Assembly (NCBI RefSeq): GCF_012516395.1
Contig: NZ_CP051206.1
Location: 62,001-126,000 of the forward strand
Length of the DNA stretch: 64,000 nucleotides
From: Dolichospermum flos-aquae CCAP 1403/13F
Lineage (GTDB): Bacteria; Cyanobacteriota; Cyanobacteriia; Cyanobacteriales; Nostocaceae
Reading direction: 5' to 3'
The notes below the pieces were generated by a model. It was given only the letters and a program-made list of their open reading frames with translations, was not told the DNA's origin and did not search any database. This document shows, piece by piece, positions 19,090 through 27,267 of the stretch (position 1 is its first letter; every line of letters begins with the position of its first letter). The position numbers and the translations under genes are program-made.

Positions 19090-19235
19090 ATTAAGATGCC
19101 AGGGCAAACGCACCTAAATTCTGTAATCCATGCCCAGCAAGGGTTTCAACTTTTAGTTACAAAAATTAACAATCGTCAAAACCTTTGTCCAGTAAGCATT
19201 CTAAAAATAAGATGCGCTTGCCCTGATTAAGATGC
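19090..19235. mobile_element. MITE family 3: 126-bp element with 10-bp target site duplication
   Basis: The element at 19100-19225 has inverted ends CAGGGCAAACGCACCT and, from the other strand, CAGGGCAAGCGCATCT (14 of 16 identical). It is flanked by the perfect direct repeats attaagatgc at 19090-19099 and 19226-19235. It fills the gap between the methyltransferase and GtrA genes and encodes nothing. Its ends resemble the caggggaaacgcatct sequence at 38129, next to a decayed transposase. Confidence 0.85.
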
Positions 19236-19775
19236 TTAATTCTCTGTTTGGTCTAAAGATGCGTCTAATTCTGGAAGAGCAGATAAATCAAGTTCTGTTT
19301 GTTGATCATTGTCACTTTTAAAGACAAAGCGATCGCTCATAATATAATTGATAGTCGCACCGAATAAACCTCCAACCAGTGTATTGATTTTATGATCAAT
19401 ACTCAAATAGTCTAACACGGGAAATAGAAAAAAAATTCGCGCAACTACTGCACTTCCTGCCGCTAAATGAAACAGGGGAAGTTGCTTAAATAAAACTTCT
19501 TTAATCTTCCACTCCCCCTCTGTCCATATCCAAATACGATAAATGAAAAAACTCAATAACACAGAGAGTTCAATTGATATAGCATTGGCTATATTGTGTA
19601 GTACAGGAGTATCCCATCCCCACCAGTCAATCAGCAAAAAAATTAAAAATAAGTTAAAGCAGGTTGTGATACCTCCACCGATCAGAAATTTAAAAATTTT
19701 CTCTAAAAATATGTTTCCTTCCATTGATTCCTCAACAATTCGTAATTGGGTAATCAGCATCCATAAGCATACCAC
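19236..19775 (-). CDS. GtrA family membrane protein
   Basis: A 179-residue GtrA-like protein with four membrane helices (about 30-51, 64-83, 97-116, 133-150) and the family pattern FLIGGGITTCFNLFLIFLL. GtrA proteins are thought to flip or present polyprenyl-phosphate sugars to surface glycosyltransferases. The ATG at 19775 adds about 14 residues; the in-frame ATG in EESMEGNIFLEK (residue 18) is a better match to family length. The stop lies next to the MITE target duplication. Confidence 0.82.
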   Translation of the reverse strand: MVCLWMLITQLRIVEESMEGNIFLEKIFKFLIGGGITTCFNLFLIFLLIDWWGWDTPVLHNIANAISIELSVLLSFFIYRIWIWTEGEWKIKEVLFKQLPLFHLAAGSAVVARIFFLFPVLDYLSIDHKINTLVGGLFGATINYIMSDRFVFKSDNDQQTELDLSALPELDASLDQTEN

Positions 19776-19803
19776 TTTTCAGGTGAAAATGAACTTACAC
19801 GTC

Positions 19804-19968
19804 AGAGGGTGTTTGAAAAGTCCCTCATGGTCTATCAAATATTTTCAGATCCCCCTAAATCCCCCTTAAAAAGGGGGACTTTGACTCTAGTTCCCCCCTT
19901 GCTAAGGGGGGTTAGGGGGGATCTGTAAGTGCCTAAAATCACAACCTAAAACTTTTCAAACAACCTCT
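19804..19968. mobile_element. MITE family 2, copy A (165 bp)
   Basis: Terminal inverted repeats AGAGGGTGTTTGAAAAGT and, at the far end, ACTTTTCAAACAACCTCT. The inside is rich in C- and G-runs (cccccttaaaaaggggg and similar palindromes). Same length and ends as the copy at 33478-33642. Its right end supplies the last codons of the GtrA-like gene at 19946-20185. Confidence 0.85.
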
Positions 19969-20185
19969 CAGGTCTCACCTGCCAATTTAGCTTGAGGTTG
20001 AGCCAGAAATTCCAGAGGGTAACGCAAGCGATCGCCCCCAACTTGGCGATATATTCATTCATGCCAAATCTATAAAATAAACAATTGACTATTAAACTAT
20101 TTAAAATTAACCTGAAAAAACAAATCAGATTGAATTTTAAAAAGCGTTGTAATCGCTGACCGATTAATTGCTGCTCTTGAGACAT
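19946..20185 (-). pseudogene. GtrA-like protein, C-terminally truncated by a MITE
   Basis: Seventy-nine residues. After a basic lead (GQRLQRFLKF) there are two hydrophobic helices and the WNFWLNLKLNW motif that in GtrA proteins follows helix 2. The expected helices 3 and 4 are absent. Instead the tail RPERLFEKF and stop are encoded by the terminal repeat of MITE copy A. The start resembles GtrA domains fused behind GT2 enzymes, so it may once have been longer at both ends. Confidence 0.65.
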
Positions 20186-20215
20186 TTAATGTACTTCTCC
20201 AAGTTAAAAAAATTT

Positions 20216-20908
20216 CTATTTTTTCTGAATTTTTTCGATTTGCCACAGTTCTGTTAGTGGCTCGTCAATCAACCTCAGTGAATAGGTTTTATCTTCCTTA
20301 AATCGAGCAAGCAAGTTTTGGCTATTCGTCATATCAGAATCAAATAAAAATATCTTGCTGGCTTTTTGGGGAATCAGTGGTAGATGGTCATCTTCTACAA
20401 TTAGTAAATTGGTGTTTGAATTTAAAAGATGATTTAAGATTAGCAAACTGCCGATATTATAAATATTGTTATTACTTAATAGTAAAGGATTATCAAATTT
20501 ATTGATATATTTAGCAGTAGCTAGAGAATATTGATTACCTATTTGTAGCCACCAAGTATCAGCTTGAAAAAGCATTACATCTGAGACTATTCCAGCTAAA
20601 ATAAATCCAACCATTAAACATTGCCAAATTTTTTGTTGCCATTGCTTCTCTGAAAAGATATAGACACTTAAAATATAAGCAACAGCAATATCCATATATC
20701 CCCTTTAAGCAAAAGCTCAATTTATTCCCTTGCGGAGTATAAAACAGTAAATAAATAGAGCAGTAAAAGCTTCATCGTACCAAATCGCTCTTTGACCCAA
20801 ATGGGCAAAGCGAAAGAAGATACCTAACCCCATCAGGAAAATTACTAATATTTTTAACCAAATTGGGGCATTTTGTTTAGCTATTGGAGGTTGTGTTTCT
20901 AAATTCAT
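20216..20908 (-). pseudogene. GT39-like (PMT family) glycosyltransferase with central deletion
   Basis: Two minus-strand frames look like the ends of one GT-C mannosyltransferase-like gene. The upstream one (20717-20908) has the family N-terminus FFRFAHLGQRAIWYDEAFTA, including the catalytic-site Asp-Glu, then degenerates. The downstream one (20216-20695) begins in a membrane helix and continues as a soluble tail of about 130 residues. The middle, expected to be about 250-300 residues of membrane helices, is missing, so the product cannot be a working transferase. Confidence 0.7.
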
Positions 20909-21077
20909 TTTCTTGGTTTAAAAACTTATTTTCCATGCAGGACGATAATTTTAATTATATGCATTAGGGGTGAAAAATTATCTAAAAATCCCTTGCTCTG
21001 TAGCAGTTGATCATTACTAAAATAAAGGTGATAACAGCTTCTAGAACCATACTTGTCGGTTAAGCGCAACCAATTTC

Positions 21078-21488
21078 CTAAAGCTTTTGTGAAACCTGAA
21101 TTTGATTCACAATTTCTAAAAGCGGCCAGTATCCCCAAGATTCTGTAATCTTCTGATTTTCAACCTTGAATATTTCCAACGCTTCAAATTTTATCTTTGC
21201 TCCACTGGAAGGTATACCAAGAAATTCGCCCAGGTGCGTAGCTGTAAAGCAACCTCGAAACACCACTTTGTCATTTTCTTCAATTAGATCATCAATAATT
21301 ACTTTAATATCTGGAAAGCTTTTATGAGTCAGCTTCAAAATCTCAATCGCATCCTCTACGCTTCGCACTTGAGGTAGCCCATGATCTATATAATTTGGAA
21401 CAATATACTTGTATGCAGCTTCGTAATCTTGAGTGTTATAGATTTCAAAAAAGCGTTTCACAACTTCTTTATTAGTCAGATTATTCAT
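21078..21488 (-). CDS. SnoaL-like / ester cyclase family protein
   Basis: A 136-residue alpha+beta barrel protein of the SnoaL/NTF2-like superfamily (N-terminal VKRFFEIYNTQDYEAAYKYI, then NYIDHG, FPDIKVIIDDLIEENDKV and a WGYWPLLEI end). Members range from polyketide cyclases to proteins of unknown role; neither the substrate nor catalytic activity can be read from sequence. About 150 bp downstream (20926-21077) hold no gene that I can support. Confidence 0.75.
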   Translation of the reverse strand: MNNLTNKEVVKRFFEIYNTQDYEAAYKYIVPNYIDHGLPQVRSVEDAIEILKLTHKSFPDIKVIIDDLIEENDKVVFRGCFTATHLGEFLGIPSSGAKIKFEALEIFKVENQKITESWGYWPLLEIVNQIQVSQKL

Positions 21489-21541
21489 AAAACTCTGTTT
21501 TAATATTAACAGGAAAATCTTACATGAATAGTGCTACATTG

Positions 21542-22699
21542 TCAACTTTTTTGAGTGCATTCCAGATCCAGGGGATTATGGGAAAAACCGTGATATTCTT
21601 GCACCAAATATAGTGGACGTTGCTTGGCTTCTTCATAAACTCGTCCTAAATATTCTCCAATTATCCCTAATCCTATCAACTGTATGCCACCGAGAAAGAG
21701 GACAACGACCATTAAGGAATTATAGCCTGGTACTGTAATTCCTTTAATCATGGTTAAAATAATCAAAAAGGCGGCATACAAGAATGCCAAAAATGAGAGA
21801 ACGAACCCCAAATAAGTCCAAATTTTTAGGGGAATAAGGCTAAAAGAGGTAATTCCATCAAGGGCAAAATTCCAAAGTTTCCAATAATTCCACTTGCTCT
21901 CTCCTTGATAACGGGGTTGGCGATCATAGAGGATTGAATATTGTTTGAAACCCACCCAAGCAAATAAACCTTTCATGAAACGAGTTCGTTCAGGAATCTT
22001 TTTGAGTGCTTCTACAACTCGTCGATCTAATAATCTAAAATCACCCACATTTGCAGGAATATCCACAGGACTTACCTTGGCTATAGTCCAATAAAATCCT
22101 TTAGCTGTTAAGCGTTTGACCCAACTATCATCTAACCGTAAACGACGTTGAGCATAAACTACATCATAACCCTCGCGCCACTTATCAATCAGTTGCTCAA
22201 TTAGTTCTGGAGGGTCTTGAAGATCCGCATCTATTGGAATAACGGCTTTTCCCTGTGAGTGATTAATTCCTGCTGTTAACGCAATTTCCTTGCCAAAATT
22301 ACGGGAGAAACTCACTATTTTAATAGCTGGATTTTGATAGTGGTGATTGATCAAAGACTTGACAGTATTGTCCCTACTGCCATCATCTATACAAATAATC
22401 TCATAAGTAATGTTTAGCTTATTCAAAACTGAAGAAAGACGCTCAAATAAGTGATCAATATTAGGCTCTTCATTGTGAAGAGGTACTACTATAGACAACT
22501 CTACACAATCTAAATTTGATTCCATTGGAGGTCTAAACTGATCACAGGCTTGATCGGGTGATATGGTTATGTTATCTCCTATTAATTGCTCATCAATAGT
22601 TAGCACCATTTTGTGTGTCCCTGGAGGAATATTAGCGGGAACTGAAATTGTTACTTTATTGTCTGTTGTTACAGTAGCAGTGGCTTCAATTGTTATCAT
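21542..22699 (-). CDS. GT2 polyprenyl-phosphate glycosyltransferase with unusual N-terminal extension
   Basis: A 385-residue protein. From about residue 66 it is a DPM1/GtrB-like GT2 enzyme (ELSIVVPLHNEE, then DADLQDPPEL with the metal-binding DxD, and GEYLGRVYEEAKQRP near the end) with two C-terminal membrane helices (about 290-312 and 327-350). It would load a sugar onto polyprenyl phosphate for the GtrA/GT-C proteins nearby. The first 40 residues (MITIEATATVTTDNKVTISV, then PANIPPG) look like a separate small domain found at the start of short cyanobacterial proteins, possibly antitoxin-like. This seems to be a fusion. Confidence 0.85.
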   Translation of the reverse strand: MITIEATATVTTDNKVTISVPANIPPGTHKMVLTIDEQLIGDNITISPDQACDQFRPPMESNLDCVELSIVVPLHNEEPNIDHLFERLSSVLNKLNITYEIICIDDGSRDNTVKSLINHHYQNPAIKIVSFSRNFGKEIALTAGINHSQGKAVIPIDADLQDPPELIEQLIDKWREGYDVVYAQRRLRLDDSWVKRLTAKGFYWTIAKVSPVDIPANVGDFRLLDRRVVEALKKIPERTRFMKGLFAWVGFKQYSILYDRQPRYQGESKWNYWKLWNFALDGITSFSLIPLKIWTYLGFVLSFLAFLYAAFLIILTMIKGITVPGYNSLMVVVLFLGGIQLIGLGIIGEYLGRVYEEAKQRPLYLVQEYHGFSHNPLDLECTQKS

Positions 22700-22737
22700 T
22701 GTAATTATTAAAAAAGGCGTAATATTTGCTAGATTTT

Positions 22738-23688
22738 TTAAAAAAAATATTTAACCAAATATTCTAGTCCTATCCTAGAAGCATAGGCGATAGCTTTTTT
22801 TGTATTTTCCCCAGGTAACAATCCTTCGTTTAGTAACTTCTCAGCATCAGACTTATTGTTTAAACGTACAAGCCGCGAGTGTTCACTCAATCTTTGCGAT
22901 TCAAAATGGTCTTCGTCAACAGAGGTTTGAACTATAAAAACTAAGTCGTTTTCACTTGTAAAAGGATTTCCAGCAATCCCAACAAATTGAGTATTAGAAT
23001 TATTCAGTTCCATACAAATACCGACTTCTTCGGCTAACTCTTGTTGAGCATCAGTATAAAAGTTAATATTTGCAGGAATTTCATTAAATGTCGCCAGACC
23101 AGCTACAAAATTGAGTAATCCAGGACAATCAACATTTGAAGATCGTTCTCCAATGTAAATACCACCTTGTCTAGAGATAGGAATTACAGTAACACCCATT
23201 GTTCTAGAAAAATATACAAAGGGATCTTTATATTTTTCTAACCCTTTGATCATCAATTCTAATGACTCAATTTTAGTTCTTTCTATGTCTTGACGATATC
23301 TAGGATAAGTTGTCGGTCCAACTTCTAAATATAAAACTTCATTTTTGCAAAACCAATTTCCCCTTACACCTGCTCCAGACCATCTAGCTTTTCTATCATC
23401 ATATTTACTTTGTGTGCCGTCAGAAATTTCTCCTGATATAATTTGCGGTCGAATAATGTTATCTATGTACTCATGAAATTTGGTATTCACAGGCTCTCCG
23501 GTAATATTTTGAGCAGCCTGTCCGGGAATAGTCCGAATTTCTGTGATGCCTGCAACTTCCTGGTGCTGAAGCAATGTTATATAATCTTTTCCTGTGGCCA
23601 AAGCTTCAGCTAAAACTTCACTATCTGGCAAAGTTACCAGATTGGTAACAAGTTTTTCTAGGCATTGAGTAAATTCAAAATTGCTCAT
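22738..23688 (-). CDS. Nudix-like protein coupled to a DegT aminotransferase
   Basis: A 316-residue protein. The region about 180-235 (GGIYIGERS, GLLNFVAGLATF, QELAEEVGI) resembles a Nudix hydrolase, with the EExG core present but a longer spacing before it than the classical Nudix box and Gln in place of the usual Arg. The first 170 residues match nothing I know. The ATG overlaps the stop of the upstream DegT gene by one base (TAATG), so the two are translated together and probably act on the same nucleotide-linked product. Confidence 0.6.
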   Translation of the reverse strand: MSNFEFTQCLEKLVTNLVTLPDSEVLAEALATGKDYITLLQHQEVAGITEIRTIPGQAAQNITGEPVNTKFHEYIDNIIRPQIISGEISDGTQSKYDDRKARWSGAGVRGNWFCKNEVLYLEVGPTTYPRYRQDIERTKIESLELMIKGLEKYKDPFVYFSRTMGVTVIPISRQGGIYIGERSSNVDCPGLLNFVAGLATFNEIPANINFYTDAQQELAEEVGICMELNNSNTQFVGIAGNPFTSENDLVFIVQTSVDEDHFESQRLSEHSRLVRLNNKSDAEKLLNEGLLPGENTKKAIAYASRIGLEYLVKYFF

Positions 23689-24776
23689 TACCCTAAATAA
23701 AACTCACGGATTTTCTCAATAACATAAGCTTGATGTTCTGGCTTTAATCCATAAGCTGATGGTAATGAAATTCCTTGTTCATAAGCCTTCTCACTGATAG
23801 GATATTCAAGATTGGGGTCAACTAAATCTTTGTAGCAAGGCTGCATATGAAGAGGACAGAAAAAGCGCCTTGTTTGAATATCGTTACTCAACAAGAAGGT
23901 TTCTAATTCGGCTCGATTTTGGGCATAATATGAAGTAAACCAATATACAGGTTCACAGCGTTCATCTATTGGTAGTATTTGTAGTTGAGAGATATCTCCT
24001 AATCCTTGATTGTAAATGTCACAGATTTCCTGCTTACGGCGAATAATTTCTGGCAGTTTCTTGAGTTGTGCCACACCAATTGCTGATTGTAGTTCGGTAA
24101 TAGAAAAGTTAAAACCTATATGTTCGTGTACAAATGTGCCTCTGCGATCGCGTCCGTGATTTTTTAACCGCCGACAAGCTTGGGCAATGGTGTCGCTTTG
24201 AGTGAGTATTATTCCTCCCTCACCACAAGTAATGGTTTTATTACCATAAAATGAAATAGCACTTACGTCACTTTGTAATCCTACGTGTTCTCCCTTGAAT
24301 TTAACGCCAATTCCTTGAGCAGCGTCTTCAATTATTTTCAGATTATACTCAAGAGCAAATTCTTTTACTGCAACCATGTCAGCACTTTGCCCGTATAAAT
24401 GGACTGGCATTATTGCCTTAGTGCGCTCTGTCACTAATGCTGCTGCTGCCTCAACATCAATACAAAGCGTGTCTTTTTTGACTTCACAAAAAACAGGTTT
24501 AGCTCCAGCCATAATTACAGCATTGGATGAAGCGACAAATGTAAGATTTGGGACAATTACTTCATCACCATAACCAATATCTAATGCTTTTAATCCACAG
24601 TACAAAGCTGTAGTTCCATTGGAAGTAGCAATACTATGTTTAGATTGCGTTAATTGTTGTATTCCTGCTTCAAATTCAGCAGTGATTTTACTTTCCGTGA
24701 GATATGTCGAGTCAATTACGCGCTTAACTTCATCGAACTCCTTTTCATCAATCCAAGGTTCAATTTGAGAAATCAT
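23688..24776 (-). CDS. DegT/DnrJ/EryC1/StrS family PLP-dependent aminotransferase
   Basis: A 362-residue fold-type I aminotransferase. The PLP lysine is K180 in SFYGNKT, D151 in IIEDAAQG binds the pyridine nitrogen, and SNGTTAL (52-58) binds phosphate. The family aminates keto sugars bound to nucleotides, making amino sugars for surface glycans or natural products. The first gene of a two-gene unit with the Nudix-like protein, and divergent from the MATE exporter 91 bp away. Confidence 0.9.
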   Translation of the reverse strand: MISQIEPWIDEKEFDEVKRVIDSTYLTESKITAEFEAGIQQLTQSKHSIATSNGTTALYCGLKALDIGYGDEVIVPNLTFVASSNAVIMAGAKPVFCEVKKDTLCIDVEAAAALVTERTKAIMPVHLYGQSADMVAVKEFALEYNLKIIEDAAQGIGVKFKGEHVGLQSDVSAISFYGNKTITCGEGGIILTQSDTIAQACRRLKNHGRDRRGTFVHEHIGFNFSITELQSAIGVAQLKKLPEIIRRKQEICDIYNQGLGDISQLQILPIDERCEPVYWFTSYYAQNRAELETFLLSNDIQTRRFFCPLHMQPCYKDLVDPNLEYPISEKAYEQGISLPSAYGLKPEHQAYVIEKIREFYLG

Positions 24777-24867
24777 AGTTAGCTAGAGAATGGTGTATGG
24801 TGAATAAATAAATGTGCAGCCCACTAACTTATCACACTATAAAATCAATTGCAAGCAAGAAAATTGA

Positions 24868-26229
24868 ATGAATACAAAAATTTTTTCCCAATACGACTTT
24901 CTATATCGCTTTTTGAAGATGGCTGCTCTCAATGTAGCGTCAAACATTATGATACCTTTAGCGGGTATAATGAGCGTAGCTTTCCTGGGACACCTTTCAA
25001 ACATTAGTTATTTAGCAGGGGTGTCATTAGGCGGTCTTGTGTTTGATTTTCTCTACCACAGTTGTTTCTTTATCAAGTCAGGAACAACTGCGATTACATC
25101 TCAAGCCGTCGGACGAGATGACCGAGAAGCAATACTTCTAACCGGACTACAAAATACTTTAATAGCTTTGGCATTGGGTCTGCTGATGCTACTGTTGCAA
25201 TACCCTCTGGGGAAGCTAGGCTTTATGTTGTTGAACGCCACTCCAGATGTGGAACTTGCTGGCATTGCTTATTTTAATAGCCGGATTTGGGGAGCGCCTG
25301 CGGCTTTAGTCAACTTAGTCTTAATTGGATGGTTTCTTGGACGAGAACAAAATCGCAACGTTTTGTTACTCACTATTGTTGGAAATGGTTCTAATGTTGC
25401 CCTGAATTACCTTTTCATTATCCTTTGGGATTGGGCAAGCATGGGGGCAGGAATATCGCAAGCTATGAGCCAGTACATAACCTTATTTGTAGGGTTTGTG
25501 ATGATTAGCCGTGAAGTTACCTTAAAAGAAGTAGGTGCTTTAACAGGAAAACTCCTAAATTTGTCTGGCTTCCAAACTTCTTTCGTTCTGAATCGCAATC
25601 TGTCTGTTAGGTTTATAGTTATCGTCTCTATTTTTGTCCTCTTCAATGCTTTTAGTGCAACACTGGGGACTGATGTTCTGGCTGAAAATATTTTACTTCT
25701 GCAAATAGTAGGATTAAGTATGTATATGTGCGATGGAGTGGAATATGCTACTGCAACTTTCACAGGTAACTTTAAAGGTCAAGGAGTAACACATAAATTT
25801 GTACCACTTTTGCAAGTTGGATTAGTAACTAACCTAGTAATTAGTTTAGTAATTGGGCTGGCTGCTGTCTTTTTTCCTGATCCTATATTTCATATATTCA
25901 CCAACCATTCTGAATTGATAGAAGCAATTAAAATTTATATCCCTTGGTTAGTTCTTGTGATCCTAGGCGCGGGAGTTACCTATATTCTAGATGGATATCT
26001 TGCTGGCTTGGGTGAAGGATCTGCTATCCGCAATACGTACTTGATTAGTGGCTCACTAGGACTGATTTCTCTATCTTTATCAACATTTTATTTTCATAGT
26101 AATCATTTCTTATGGTTAGCTTTATTTATGTTTATGTTATCTTGCGCTTTTACTTTGGGAATACAGATATATATGACTTTGCCATCAAAAGAGCAAAATG
26201 AGGCTGTTACCAACTCATTACCTAATTAA
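24868..26229 (+). CDS. MATE family efflux transporter
   Basis: A 453-residue protein with twelve predicted helices in two halves and the MATE pattern (PLAGIMSVAFLGHLS at the start, GLVFDFLYHSCFF, VGRDDRE, GAGISQAMSQY). It is a cation-coupled exporter of small molecules. Because it diverges from the DegT/Nudix pair, it may export their product; that is inference. It is followed by the aldo/keto reductase on the same strand. Confidence 0.9.
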   Translation: MNTKIFSQYDFLYRFLKMAALNVASNIMIPLAGIMSVAFLGHLSNISYLAGVSLGGLVFDFLYHSCFFIKSGTTAITSQAVGRDDREAILLTGLQNTLIALALGLLMLLLQYPLGKLGFMLLNATPDVELAGIAYFNSRIWGAPAALVNLVLIGWFLGREQNRNVLLLTIVGNGSNVALNYLFIILWDWASMGAGISQAMSQYITLFVGFVMISREVTLKEVGALTGKLLNLSGFQTSFVLNRNLSVRFIVIVSIFVLFNAFSATLGTDVLAENILLLQIVGLSMYMCDGVEYATATFTGNFKGQGVTHKFVPLLQVGLVTNLVISLVIGLAAVFFPDPIFHIFTNHSELIEAIKIYIPWLVLVILGAGVTYILDGYLAGLGEGSAIRNTYLISGSLGLISLSLSTFYFHSNHFLWLALFMFMLSCAFTLGIQIYMTLPSKEQNEAVTNSLPN

Positions 26230-26297
26230 TTTCTCTGGAAATGAAACTGACCAAATAATAAGTAATTCGTAATTAAGAAATCAAATACAAAATCAAA

Positions 26298-27242
26298 ATG
26301 AAATACAGACAATTGGGTAACAGCGAACTGCACGTTTCCGAAATCAGTCTCGGTTCCTGGGGTATTTATGAAGGTGTAGAACAGCAAAATGTAGAGGCTT
26401 CCATTCACAAAGCATTTGACGTTGGCATTAACTTGATTGACACTTCTAATTCTTACGCTGCGGGTGGCGCTGAGTCATTTTTGGGAGAAGTATTACAAGG
26501 AATTGAGCGATCTTCTTATATCTTAGCGACAAAAGTATTTTTTCCCATGTCACCTACTGATCAAGGACTTTCAGCAGTCCAGATCAAAAAACAAATTGAT
26601 GCTTCCTTAAAGCGATTGCGTACCGATTATATTGACTTATATCAATGCCATCGCTACGATCCGAATACACCTTTGGAGGAAACAATGATGGCACTCACTG
26701 AGGTAGTGCATCAGGGAAAAGCTCGTTACATCGGCTTTAGCGAGTGGAGTCCAGAGCAAATTCAAGCAGCATTCAATCTGGCTGATGTTGAACACTTTGT
26801 TTCCAGTCAGCCCCAGTATTCTATGCTTTGGCGCGAACCGGAAGCGGAAGTCTTTCCATTGTGTGCAACTAATGGTGTTGGTCAGATTGTTTGGTCGCCG
26901 TTAGCTCAAGGTATACTCACAGGTAAATACCAGCCGGGACAAGCTCCTCCTCAAGATTCTCGCGCTGCAAACGAAAAAATGAATTTGTTTTTGCTGGAGA
27001 ATTTGTTTAGCGATCGCATTCTCACAGCAGTACAGAAACTGAAACCCATTGCCCAAGACTTAAATTTGAGTATGGCACAGTTAGCTCTGGCTTGGGTACT
27101 ACACTCTGAATACGTATCTTCAGCAATTATCGGCGCTAGTCGTCCAGAACAAATTGTTGATAATGCTGCTGCATCAGGAGTGCAACTAAATGCCGATGTA
27201 CTGGCAGCAATTGACCAAGGACTGGCATCCTTGTGTCTTTAG
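26298..27242 (+). CDS. Aldo/keto reductase
   Basis: A 314-residue NADPH-dependent (beta/alpha)8 oxidoreductase of the KvbetaA/YghZ-like branch (KYRQLGNSELHVSEISLG start). The catalytic tetrad is visible: Asp in LIDTSNSY with its Tyr, Lys in ATKVFF, His in YQCHRY. The C-terminal SRPEQIVDNAAA motif binds the cofactor. The substrate is unknown; a carbonyl or keto-sugar reduction would suit the neighbourhood. Confidence 0.92.
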   Translation: MKYRQLGNSELHVSEISLGSWGIYEGVEQQNVEASIHKAFDVGINLIDTSNSYAAGGAESFLGEVLQGIERSSYILATKVFFPMSPTDQGLSAVQIKKQIDASLKRLRTDYIDLYQCHRYDPNTPLEETMMALTEVVHQGKARYIGFSEWSPEQIQAAFNLADVEHFVSSQPQYSMLWREPEAEVFPLCATNGVGQIVWSPLAQGILTGKYQPGQAPPQDSRAANEKMNLFLLENLFSDRILTAVQKLKPIAQDLNLSMAQLALAWVLHSEYVSSAIIGASRPEQIVDNAAASGVQLNADVLAAIDQGLASLCL

Positions 27243-27267
27243 ACCGGGGATTGTCAAAACTCCTGAT

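Noticed and set aside
20926-21138. 70-codon minus-strand frame downstream of and overlapping the SnoaL-like gene
   Set aside because: It overlaps the SnoaL gene in another frame, has no family resemblance and no ribosome binding site.
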